A stretch of DNA of 64,000 nucleotides from positions 1-64,000 of the forward strand of contig NZ_UTKY01000116.1 of NCBI RefSeq assembly GCF_900583165.1, given 5' to 3'. Below, piece by piece: positions 1 to 6,747 of this stretch; position 1 is the stretch's first letter, and each line of letters opens with the position of its first letter. Made by a program: the position numbers and the translations under genes. The notes beneath the pieces are model-generated. The model did no database searches, had not been told where the DNA came from, and was given only the letters and a program-made list of their open reading frames with translations. The DNA is from Pseudomonas viridiflava (lineage in GTDB: Bacteria; Pseudomonadota; Gammaproteobacteria; Pseudomonadales; Pseudomonadaceae).

Positions 1-90
1 GTGGATCAGTCTGTGCAGATCTATAACTGCGAGCGGCCACATCTATCGCTGAAATACAAAACGCCCGATGCGGTGCATCGGGCGTTTTGA
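1..90 (+). CDS. IS3-family transposase, C-terminal end only
   Basis: The reading frame open from the first base gives a 29-residue tail, VDQSVQIYNCERPHLSLKYK followed by TPDAVHRAF and a TGA stop. The pattern Y-N-x-x-R-P-H-x-S-L followed a few residues later by T-P is the familiar C-terminus of the IS3-family OrfB (DDE) transposase. Only the last exon-like stretch is inside the window, so activity, the DDE residues and the OrfA/OrfB frameshift cannot be judged. It is followed within 40 bases by what looks like the right terminal repeat of the element. Confidence 0.8.
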   Translation: MDQSVQIYNCERPHLSLKYKTPDAVHRAF

Positions 91-127
91 GGATGAAATA
101 GGTGTAAACCTATTTCAGGACTGGACA
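1..127 (+). mobile_element. Right end of an IS3-family insertion sequence
   Basis: The transposase tail ends at 90. The following bases to 127 contain a terminal-repeat-like segment ending in TTTCAGGACTGGACA, consistent with the TG...CA ends of IS3-group elements. The left end lies outside the window, so the inverted repeat cannot be matched and the exact boundary is inferred. The element lies just downstream of the convergent rssC-like gene. Confidence 0.6.
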
Positions 128-157
128 GTCTGGAAAGTGCTGTGGCGACGGGCCTGG

Positions 158-188
158 CACTATCGGGGGCAAGCGCCCTCCCACATTG
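158..188. repeat. Single REP element, class I
   Basis: Contains TATCGGGGGCAAGCGCCCTC and then CCACATT. It is the same repeat found as inverted pairs elsewhere in the window, here present as one solitary arm with one base differing in the stem (GCGCCC instead of GCCCCC). Confidence 0.8.
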
Positions 189-209
189 GGTTATGTGTTC
201 AATTGGCGC

Positions 210-692
210 TTAATGGCGTTCCAAAGCATTCACGAGGTCGTGAAAGGCTTCACGGTTGGACTCGTTCAGTCCCATCAGGATCTTGTGCGCTTCCAGCACC
301 TTGATTCGCACGACCTCCTCGGACTGGTCCTGGGACGGCAGGTCGGTCAGGCATTCCGGGCAAGGAATCGGCCGATCAACGATATTGAACACCTGGTCAA
401 AGCCCATGGACTGCAACAGACGGGTGATGTCTTCATGGGTGGTGACAACCGTCGGCAACAGGCCGACCTTCTGCCGAGACAGAATGGACAACTTGGCCAA
501 CAGCCCAAGGGTGGTGCTATCGATGCTGCGGGTTTCGGTCAGATCGATCACGATCGCCGAGAAATTCAGCGCTGTGAAAATCCGCTCAATCGTCGCATCC
601 AGCGCCGAACACAAGGTCAGGCGCACTTCACCGACAAATTTCAGGACAAAGGTCCCGTCTTGCTCGGCGAATTGGATTCTTCCGGTACTCAT
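210..692 (-). CDS. rssC: STAS-domain anti-sigma factor antagonist (RssC-like)
   Basis: A 160-residue protein with one STAS domain in roughly residues 1-105. The motif S-I-D-S-T-T-L-G places the likely phosphorylated serine at Ser59, the site a partner kinase modifies and a PP2C phosphatase restores. The C-terminal 50 residues, rich in charged and helical sequence, are not part of STAS. The ATG shares one base with the stop of the upstream response regulator (TGATG), so the two are translationally coupled; a TTG one codon earlier is an alternative start. In Pseudomonas a REC-PP2C regulator (RssB) and a STAS protein (RssC) form such an operon, reported to affect RpoS. The gene name rests on this architecture and on remembered synteny with the rssB-mlaA region of P. 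aeruginosa. Confidence 0.85.
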   Translation of the reverse strand: MSTGRIQFAEQDGTFVLKFVGEVRLTLCSALDATIERIFTALNFSAIVIDLTETRSIDSTTLGLLAKLSILSRQKVGLLPTVVTTHEDITRLLQSMGFDQVFNIVDRPIPCPECLTDLPSQDQSEEVVRIKVLEAHKILMGLNESNREAFHDLVNALERH

Positions 693-1873
693 CAAAGATT
701 CCTGCTCAACACCAATAGGGCGATATCATCCGGCATCTCCCCCAGCGTGGCCAATCCAAACACTTGCCGCAGGCCATCCAGGCTGCCGCCCGCTGCCTTG
801 ACCTTTTGGGGCAAGGCGGCTTCTTTCTCCTTGAGTGTAGGCTCTGGAAGCAAGTCCAGGATACCGTCCGACATCAGCGTCAGGCTGAACGTCGGCGGCA
901 ACTCCAGGATGTGGTCCTCGTACGTGGCTTCATTGAACAAGCCTACGGGCAGGCCACGGCCTTCCAGGTAGCGCACACTGTCGGGAGTGTACAAAACAGG
1001 CATCGGCAGGTGACCGCCAATACTGTAGGTCAAAAGACCGGTTTCTTCATCGATCACGCCGCCCACCATCGTCACGTGCTTGCCCAGCTTGCAGCTGATC
1101 AGGCCTCGGTTAATGTGGCCCAGCACCTCGGACGGGGTGAACTCCGGCAAGGTGCCATTGCGCTTGGATTCGAACAACAACCGTGTCGTCATAAACTTCA
1201 ACAACACGGTGACAAACGCTGAAGACGCGCCGTGGCCTGATACATCGGCCAGGTAGAACGCCACACGCCGCTCATCAACGCGGAAATAGTCGACAAAATC
1301 ACCCGACAGGTACAACGACGGGATGATCTGGTGCGCGAACTGGAACTCGTCGATAGACCAAGGGCTGACCGGCAGCATGTTCATCTGCACCTGGCGACCA
1401 GCATTCTGGTCTTCCTGGAGCAGATTCAAACTCGCTTCAAGTTCACGGTTGGCGGTTTCGAGCTTTTCGCGGTAGCGCTGGTTTTCCTGCAGCAGGCGTG
1501 CACGATCCAGAGCACGTCGCACCGAGTGCTCCAGTACCGCCAGGTCTTCCAGGGGCTTGATGAGGTAGTCGGCAGCCCCCAGGCGCAAAGCCTCGACGGC
1601 ATCATTCATTACCCCAGCACCCGAGACGACAATCACCGGCGTTTGCGGGGCAAGCTCGGTCACATGGCGAATCAGCTCAAGGCCGCCCATCTGAGGCATG
1701 CGCAGATCGCAGATCACGAGGTCGGGCTGATCGCGCTCGAATACCTGGAGACCCTGTTGGCCATTGCCGGCCTGCAGGACGCTGAAGCCACTGTCTTCCA
1801 AATAGGCCGCGAGACTCGCGCGCACTACTTCGTCGTCATCGATTATCAGCAGCGTGGCACTGGTTTTTTGCAT
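692..1873 (-). CDS. rssB: Response regulator with PP2C phosphatase output (RssB-like)
   Basis: A 393-residue protein in three parts. The N-terminal receiver (about 7-120) has acidic residues D13/D14, phospho-acceptor Asp56 in ICDLRMP, Ser84 and Lys106. A coiled-coil linker spans about 120-165. A PPM/PP2C-type phosphatase follows, with GDFVDY, DVSGHG, MSDGILD and PDDIALLVL carrying the metal-binding aspartates. It should dephosphorylate a STAS antagonist when the receiver state allows, and the STAS gene follows immediately. The C-terminal RsbW-like kinase found in HsbR-type regulators is absent, so the counter-kinase must be encoded elsewhere. The short linker and size match the Pseudomonas RssB type better than HsbR. 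Confidence 0.85.
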   Translation of the reverse strand: MQKTSATLLIIDDDEVVRASLAAYLEDSGFSVLQAGNGQQGLQVFERDQPDLVICDLRMPQMGGLELIRHVTELAPQTPVIVVSGAGVMNDAVEALRLGAADYLIKPLEDLAVLEHSVRRALDRARLLQENQRYREKLETANRELEASLNLLQEDQNAGRQVQMNMLPVSPWSIDEFQFAHQIIPSLYLSGDFVDYFRVDERRVAFYLADVSGHGASSAFVTVLLKFMTTRLLFESKRNGTLPEFTPSEVLGHINRGLISCKLGKHVTMVGGVIDEETGLLTYSIGGHLPMPVLYTPDSVRYLEGRGLPVGLFNEATYEDHILELPPTFSLTLMSDGILDLLPEPTLKEKEAALPQKVKAAGGSLDGLRQVFGLATLGEMPDDIALLVLSRNL

Positions 1874-2149
1874 GTGGGCAAACGGCGCCAGAATTAGGTT
1901 GGCGTAGGTGGCTCGACAATGGCCGGGCTCACGTACTGGATTCGCTTTCTAGCCTCTCTGTCCTACAAAGCACGGGCTTTTAGCCCACGCACAACGGTAA
2001 AGCAGAGGTGCCCTTCTAAGGCGCAGACGGTACTCCCATCCGTCAGGGGTTTCAAGCTCATGCCGATGGTCGCCGGACGTCTTTACATCCCAAATCACCG
2101 GGAGTTATAAGAACACTGACTACCACAACACAAAGTAAGGATGGAACCC

Positions 2150-2446
2150 ATGAGCGAACACGAGCGCGACTACGCCGAAAAACGTGATTTCATCCGCATG
2201 CGCGTGGATGCCGATGTGTCGCTGATCCACGCGGGGCAAGAGATTGCCGGGGTTTGCGTGGACCTCTCCAGCTCCGGGATGCAAGTGCAGGCATCTCGCC
2301 AATTCGAGGTGGGTGACCTATTGACGGTGCGCATTGACTCTGAGCACGCGGCCCTCGCGGGACTGGAGGCGGATACCGAAGTGGTTTGGACCAAGACAAA
2401 TGGCCCCGATCAACATCTGGGCCTCAAGATCCTGAAAATGCACTGA
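2150..2446 (+). CDS. Small PilZ-domain protein (predicted c-di-GMP receptor)
   Basis: A stand-alone PilZ domain of 98 residues. Both c-di-GMP signatures are intact: R-x-x-x-R at Arg12-Arg16 (KRDFIRMR) and D-L-S-S-S-G further on. The start at 2150 has TAAGGA eight bases upstream; an in-frame ATG at 2141 overlaps that Shine-Dalgarno and is unlikely. It lies divergent from rssB and ends against a bidirectional terminator shared with mlaA. The partner protein is not evident from context. Confidence 0.88.
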   Translation: MSEHERDYAEKRDFIRMRVDADVSLIHAGQEIAGVCVDLSSSGMQVQASRQFEVGDLLTVRIDSEHAALAGLEADTEVVWTKTNGPDQHLGLKILKMH

Positions 2447-2457
2447 AAACCGCACAC

Positions 2458-2487
2458 AAAAAAGGCGACCCTCAGGTCGCCTTTTTT
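2458..2487. terminator. Bidirectional Rho-independent terminator
   Basis: A seven-base stem, GGCGACC (2464-2470) and GGTCGCC (2475-2481), is flanked by A runs on the left and T runs on the right. It can therefore end the PilZ gene on + and mlaA on -. Confidence 0.9.
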
Positions 2488-2506
2488 CACTTCAAAACAT
2501 CACCAG

Positions 2507-3196
2507 TTAAAAGTCGTCAACAACCTTGCCGTCCTTGACCTTGAACTCACGGTTCTGCAGGTAGGCGTTCCGGATAAACGTGTACTTGTCGCCGGTGATC
2601 AGCTTCTCACTGTCGAGCAGGCTGGCCCGGGTATCGACAATGTTCAGGCCCATGACGCTGTTGCGCAGCGAAACATCGTCCATGTAGCGGTACGGCTGGG
2701 TGTAGCTGTCGACGTACTTGGACGGCGCGTCACGCAAGGTGCTAGGGCCCAACAGCGGCAGCATTACGTAGGGACCGCTGCCAACGCCCCAGTAGCCAAG
2801 GGTCTGGCCGAAATCTTCATCGTTGCGTTGCAGCCCCATTTTGGTGCCCACATCGATAAAGCCCAGCACGCCAAAGGTCGTGTTGACCAGCAGGCGGGCG
2901 GTATCGACGCCGGCATTGTGGGGCTTGAGTTGCAGTACGTTATTGGCCAGGTTGCCAACGTCGCCGATATTGCGGAAGAAATTATGGATGCCGTCTTCAA
3001 CAAATTGTGGAGTGATCCACTCATAACCCTGAGCCAATGGCTTAAGGGCGTAGGTATCAACCGTGTCGTTGAAGGTGAAGATCGGGCGGTTGACGCTTTC
3101 CCAGGGATCATCTTCCGAGGCTGCTTGCACGGCGAACGGGGCCAGCAGGACAGTGGCACACACCGACAGCTGAGCGAAATAGTGGCTCCAGCGCAT
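2507..3196 (-). CDS. mlaA: MlaA (VacJ) outer-membrane lipid asymmetry protein
   Basis: A 229-residue protein that, with MlaC and the MlaFEDB transporter, removes misplaced phospholipids from the outer leaflet of the outer membrane. The family signature D-P-W-E-S-V-N-R-x-I-F-x-F-N-D follows the signal peptide, and the GYWGVGSGPYVMLPLLGPS segment is also typical. The start has AAGGAG eight bases upstream. The signal peptide (about 1-25, ending V-Q-A-A-S) carries no lipobox cysteine at the cleavage site, unlike E. coli MlaA, which is a lipoprotein; the protein may be held in the membrane only by its donut-like helices. The mlaFEDCB operon is not in this window. Confidence 0.93.
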   Translation of the reverse strand: MRWSHYFAQLSVCATVLLAPFAVQAASEDDPWESVNRPIFTFNDTVDTYALKPLAQGYEWITPQFVEDGIHNFFRNIGDVGNLANNVLQLKPHNAGVDTARLLVNTTFGVLGFIDVGTKMGLQRNDEDFGQTLGYWGVGSGPYVMLPLLGPSTLRDAPSKYVDSYTQPYRYMDDVSLRNSVMGLNIVDTRASLLDSEKLITGDKYTFIRNAYLQNREFKVKDGKVVDDF

Positions 3197-3391
3197 AGCT
3201 TTTGCTCCTTGAATGGTCTGTCATGGGCGCTATGCCCTGAATAAGGGGGTGAGTATATGACGGAAGTGTGCATTTAAGCAGCAACAGGGAATAGTCCTAA
3301 CGCAAATTGGCAAAATTCCTGCAATTACAGCCAATGTCATCGGCTTGTCATCCTGCCTCGATAGCGTCAGAACTATTTCAGGGATGTCGAT

Positions 3392-4000
3392 ATGCCCCAC
3401 GCCGAGATAGCCATCGCCAGCGCACCTGCCTTGACTGCCGTTTTGTTTGGTCTGAGTGGCTGCTTGGTGGACTTCGGTTCCCAGGCGCGTACCGATTCGC
3501 CGTGCGCCGACTCCTTGGCCACGCCCTGGGCCCTGAAAATCCTGCGCAGCCTGAGGGACCAAGGCGTGCCCTGCGCCTGGCTGGATGAGCTCCCTTCTTC
3601 CGTCACCACACCGCTGGCCGCCGTATTACCCGGCTGGCTCAAGGCAGCGTCACCCTCCTCTATCCGCTGGCCCGCGCCTCATGCTTGCTGGCAAGCACTG
3701 ATGGAGTTGAACATTGAGCGCCTGGAAGGCTGCGTGCTTGTCAGCGGTGAGCCGCGCTTACTGCAATCGGGGCTCAATGCCGGGCTATGGACCATCGGCC
3801 TGGCCTCCTGCGGCTCGCTATGCGGCATGGCACCTGAACGATGGCAGGCGCTGAGTGAACAGGAACGTGAACACAAGCGCGGTAAGGCTACCGTGGCACT
3901 GTATGGTTTGGGGGTGCATTCGGTGATCGACCATCTGGGCGAGCTCGGCACTTGCCTGGCCGACATCAGCTTGCGCCAGCTTAAAGGCGAGAAGCCCTGA
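3392..4000 (+). CDS. Degenerate, capless HAD protein related to phosphonoacetaldehyde hydrolase
   Basis: A 202-residue protein whose segments line up with the PhnX-type HAD fold. At the N-terminus AVLFGLSGCLVDFGS resembles the nucleophile loop, the middle has WPAPHACWQALMELNIERLE, GLNAGLWTIGLASCGSLCGM follows, and GVHSVIDHLGELGTCLADI ends the core. The nucleophile aspartate position reads Gly (F-G-L-S-G for L-D-W-A-G), the late acidic pair is replaced by S-G-E-P-R, and the helical cap carrying the Schiff-base lysine appears to be missing. It should therefore not hydrolyse phosphonoacetaldehyde and may be a binding or regulatory pseudoenzyme. The family assignment is by eye; the start has AGGGA seven bases upstream. 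Confidence 0.75.
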   Translation: MPHAEIAIASAPALTAVLFGLSGCLVDFGSQARTDSPCADSLATPWALKILRSLRDQGVPCAWLDELPSSVTTPLAAVLPGWLKAASPSSIRWPAPHACWQALMELNIERLEGCVLVSGEPRLLQSGLNAGLWTIGLASCGSLCGMAPERWQALSEQEREHKRGKATVALYGLGVHSVIDHLGELGTCLADISLRQLKGEKP

Positions 4001-4110
4001 TCGAGATCATGCACAGTCGGCGCCGGTGGATTAATCTACAGGTCAGCCCGTAGACCTTTCACGGTGTGCCGTGGTCTATGCCAGTGACTATCGATAAAAG
4101 GAAGACCGTC

Positions 4111-4377
4111 ATGCCTGATCGCAAAAAGCTGGAAGAACAGGTCGAGATCCTGCGCGGGCAATTGGAACAGGATCCACCATTGCCATTGGAAAAGCGTGAA
4201 GCGCTGGAAGCCTTGATTGCCAAGTTTGAGCTGCAACTTGAGCTGGAGCCGGCTACCCAGACCCCGAGTATTTCTGATGATGTGAATCAAGCAGCCATTG
4301 AGTTTGACGCTGAACACCCGGTCATTTCCGGGACGTTGCGCAATATCATGATCACTTTGGGCAATATCGGCATCTGA
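4111..4377 (+). CDS. DUF4404 family protein
   Basis: An 88-residue acidic helical protein starting MPDRKKLEEQVE, with two amphipathic helices (about 1-20 and 28-50) that could form a coiled coil, then a short C-terminal block ending ITLGNIGI. It matches the small Pseudomonas DUF4404 family by length and sequence style; the function is unknown. The ATG at 4111 has AAAGGAAG about six bases upstream and is preferred to an upstream ATG at 4066. It stands alone between the HAD-like gene and a REPIN. Confidence 0.75.
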   Translation: MPDRKKLEEQVEILRGQLEQDPPLPLEKREALEALIAKFELQLELEPATQTPSISDDVNQAAIEFDAEHPVISGTLRNIMITLGNIGI

Positions 4378-4406
4378 CCCGTCCACCAGGCCCAGTGCTG
4401 AACCAA

Positions 4407-4500
4407 AATGTGGGAGGGGGCTTGCTCCCGATAGCGGAGTGTCAGTCACAGTCTTTGTGCCTGGCCCACTGCAATCGGGGGCAAGCCCCCTCCCACATTT
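4407..4500. repeat. REPIN (inverted REP pair), class I
   Basis: The left arm has TGTGGGAGGGGGCTTGCTCC and the right arm GGGGGCAAGCCCCCTCCCAC, in inverted orientation around a spacer of about 40 bases. It lies between the DUF4404 gene and queF, which are convergent. Confidence 0.9.
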
Positions 4501-4514
4501 GATTTGTATAAACT

Positions 4515-5345
4515 TTACTGACGGGCCAGACGCACGTTCTGGAACGCCACGTCTTCAGTACTCCGATACGGGTTGATATCCAACCCACCGCGCCGCACAT
4601 AGCGCGCATACACAGTCAATTTCTCTGGCTTGAGCAAACGCTGCAAGTCCAGGAAGATGCGCTCCACGCACTGCTCGTGGAAGTCAGAGTGCTGGCGAAA
4701 GCTCACGATATATTCCAGCAGGCTCGCGTGATTGAGCGCCGAACCACGGTACTCCACCACCACGCTGCCCCAATCCGGCTGGCTGGTCACCGGGCAGTTG
4801 GATTTGAGCAGGTGGCTGTGCACGCTCTCTTCAATGATGCGCGAGTCGTCGCAACGCAGCAGTTCCGAGCGTGGGTGCTCGTAATTGCTGACGCTGATAT
4901 CCAGATCATCGATGCACACACCCGGCAACGCCATCACGCCTTCGGCCTCGATCTCGGCCAGGCTGCGGATGCGCACGCTCACAGGCTTGCCCGCGGCAGC
5001 GCTGAGGTCAGTGCGCAGCGTAGCTTCAAGGCTGGCCGTGTCGGCAAACGCGGTCTGGTTCAGCGAATTGAGGTACAGCTTGAAGGACTTAGACTCGATG
5101 ATGTTCGGCGACTCAGCCGGGATGCTGAACTCACCGATGGCCACCACCGGCTTGCCCGACGGCAGCAGCCAGGACAGCTCGAAGCAGTTCCAGAAATCCA
5201 CACCCTTGTAAGGCAGTGTCTCGGCGCTCAGGCCCAGCTCGGCCCACTTGGCGGCGCGCGGAATCGGGAACAGCAATGAAGGGGTGTAGGTGGAGATGTA
5301 TTCACTGGACTTGCCCAGCGGCGAATGTTCGGCTGCGGGATGCAT
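4515..5345 (-). CDS. queF: NADPH-dependent 7-cyano-7-deazaguanine reductase QueF
   Basis: Reduces preQ0 to preQ1 in queuosine tRNA-modification synthesis. The 276-residue length is that of the bimodular (type II) QueF. The N-terminal half carries the family motif E-S-K-S-F-K-L-Y from Glu84. The C-terminal half carries the catalytic Cys184 (LLKSNCPVTSQPDWG) and Asp191. The substrate-binding glutamate region around FHEQCVERIF is also present. It is monocistronic between a REPIN and the cupredoxin gene. Confidence 0.95.
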   Translation of the reverse strand: MHPAAEHSPLGKSSEYISTYTPSLLFPIPRAAKWAELGLSAETLPYKGVDFWNCFELSWLLPSGKPVVAIGEFSIPAESPNIIESKSFKLYLNSLNQTAFADTASLEATLRTDLSAAAGKPVSVRIRSLAEIEAEGVMALPGVCIDDLDISVSNYEHPRSELLRCDDSRIIEESVHSHLLKSNCPVTSQPDWGSVVVEYRGSALNHASLLEYIVSFRQHSDFHEQCVERIFLDLQRLLKPEKLTVYARYVRRGGLDINPYRSTEDVAFQNVRLARQ

Positions 5346-5406
5346 GGCGGAAACCTGGCTAAATAAACCGTGCCAGTCTACCAGCCTTTGACCCCGCCTT
5401 TGCGGC

Positions 5407-5919
5407 CTACTCGATGTTCAGCTTGCCGACCATGCCCGCCTGGTAGTGCCCAGGCAGGTTGCAGGCGAACTCCAGGCCCGTGGATTGGGTAAAGGTCCAC
5501 GTCAGTTCGGCAGTTTTGCCGGGCTCAACCAACACGCTGTTGGGATCATCATGCTTCATCGCCCCATGGCCCATTGCACTGTGGTCCATTTTGCCCATGC
5601 CGGTGGCGGTGAGCATGCCGCTGGCCTGCATCTGTAACATTTCCTTCTGGTGTTCGGCATGCATCGCCGCATCACCCAGGTTGAATTCATGCAACAAGTG
5701 GCCTTTGTTGACCAGCACAAAGCGCACGGTCTCACCGGCTTTTACGTCCAAGGACGCGGGTAAAAAAGATATGTCCTGCAAGGTCACTTCCACCGTGCGC
5801 GTCGCGTCGGCCGCGACCGCTGCATGGCCGAACGCGTACGTATGAGGCGCATCCGCCACCGCATCAACACTCATGGCCAATAGGCAGCCCGCCAAGAACA
5901 GGGGTGTACGTAACGCCAT
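5407..5919 (-). CDS. Periplasmic cupredoxin, copper-response gene
   Basis: A 170-residue protein with a signal peptide (about 1-23) and a C-terminal plastocyanin-like cupredoxin fold. The copper ligands are recognisable as the His of HLLHEF and the Cys, His and Met of FACNLPGHYQAGM. A Met/His-rich insert (about 95-130, including KMDHSAMGHGAMKHDD) could bind extra Cu(I). The start at 5919 follows TTGGAG; an upstream in-frame ATG at 5949 has no such site. The gene is divergent from copRS with a CopR-type palindrome between, which fits copper induction. The electron-transfer or sequestration partner is not known. Confidence 0.88.
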   Translation of the reverse strand: MALRTPLFLAGCLLAMSVDAVADAPHTYAFGHAAVAADATRTVEVTLQDISFLPASLDVKAGETVRFVLVNKGHLLHEFNLGDAAMHAEHQKEMLQMQASGMLTATGMGKMDHSAMGHGAMKHDDPNSVLVEPGKTAELTWTFTQSTGLEFACNLPGHYQAGMVGKLNIE

Positions 5920-5987
5920 TATTTTTCTCCAAAGATGTCTGACTCGCACATTAAGATGTCGCCGCTGCCAGCCAGCTGACCGCTAGA

Positions 5988-6001
5988 TTACAACTTTGTC
6001 A
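5988..6001. promoter_or_regulatory. CopR/CusR-type operator
   Basis: TTACAACTTTGTCA is a near-palindrome of the form TNACAA-N2-TTGTNA, the shape known for CusR/CopR-family binding sites. It sits in the 147-base gap between the divergent cupredoxin and copR genes, 66 bases before the copR ATG. Confidence 0.6.
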
Positions 6002-6066
6002 GGTTGCGCCCTTATCCCTGAACCCACGGTATAAAGCCCATCGCACCACATAACCCAGAGTCGCCC

Positions 6067-6747
6067 ATGAAATTGCTGATCGTCGAAGACCAACAAAAAA
6101 CCGGCCACTACCTGCGTCAGGGCCTGGCCGAGGCGGGTTTTACCACCGAATTGGTGGCCGACGGTACCACCGGCCAACACTTGGCATTGACCGGTGACTA
6201 CGACCTGCTGATTCTCGACGTGATGCTGCCGGGCCGCGATGGTTGGCAGATCCTGCAAGCCGTGCGCAGCGCCGGCCTGGAGACACCCGTGCTGTTCCTC
6301 ACCGCCCGCGATGCGGTGGAAGACCGCGTGCACGGCCTGGAGCTGGGCGCCGATGATTACCTGGTCAAGCCCTTCGCGTTCTCTGAACTGCTGGCCCGAG
6401 TGCGCAGCCTGTTGCGCCGTGGGGGCAGTGCGCCTCAGGAAACCTCCCTGCAACTGGCCGACCTGCGCTTGGACCTGATACGCCGTCGTGTTGAACGCGA
6501 CGGCCAACGCATCGACCTCACAGCCAAGGAGTTTTCCCTGCTGGAACTGCTGCTACGCCGTCAGGGTGAAGTGCTGCCCAAGTCACTGATCGCCTCACAG
6601 GTCTGGGACATGAATTTCGACAGCGATACCAACATCATCGAAGTGGCGATCCGCCGACTGCGATTGAAAGTCGACGACAGCTACCCCAACAAACTGATCC
6701 ATACCGTACGCGGCATGGGGTATGTGCTGGAGGAGCGATGCAGTTGA
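6067..6747 (+). CDS. copR: Copper-responsive OmpR-family response regulator CopR
   Basis: A 226-residue regulator. The receiver domain (1-115) has acidic Glu7/Asp8, phospho-acceptor Asp51 in LILDVMLPGRDGW, Thr79 and Lys101. A winged-helix DNA-binding domain (about 128-222) ends with the family-typical IIEVAIRRLRLKVDD and VRGMGYVLE. It is closest in style to the CusR/CopR/IrlR heavy-metal regulators. The copS start overlaps its end by 10 bases, and a probable binding palindrome lies upstream at 5988. No copABCD structural genes are adjacent except the cupredoxin. Confidence 0.92.
   Translation: MKLLIVEDQQKTGHYLRQGLAEAGFTTELVADGTTGQHLALTGDYDLLILDVMLPGRDGWQILQAVRSAGLETPVLFLTARDAVEDRVHGLELGADDYLVKPFAFSELLARVRSLLRRGGSAPQETSLQLADLRLDLIRRRVERDGQRIDLTAKEFSLLELLLRRQGEVLPKSLIASQVWDMNFDSDTNIIEVAIRRLRLKVDDSYPNKLIHTVRGMGYVLEERCS

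Noticed and set aside
1919..2110. 63-codon frame between rssB and the PilZ gene
   Set aside because: No Shine-Dalgarno and no conserved look; the region is better explained as leader/promoter sequence.
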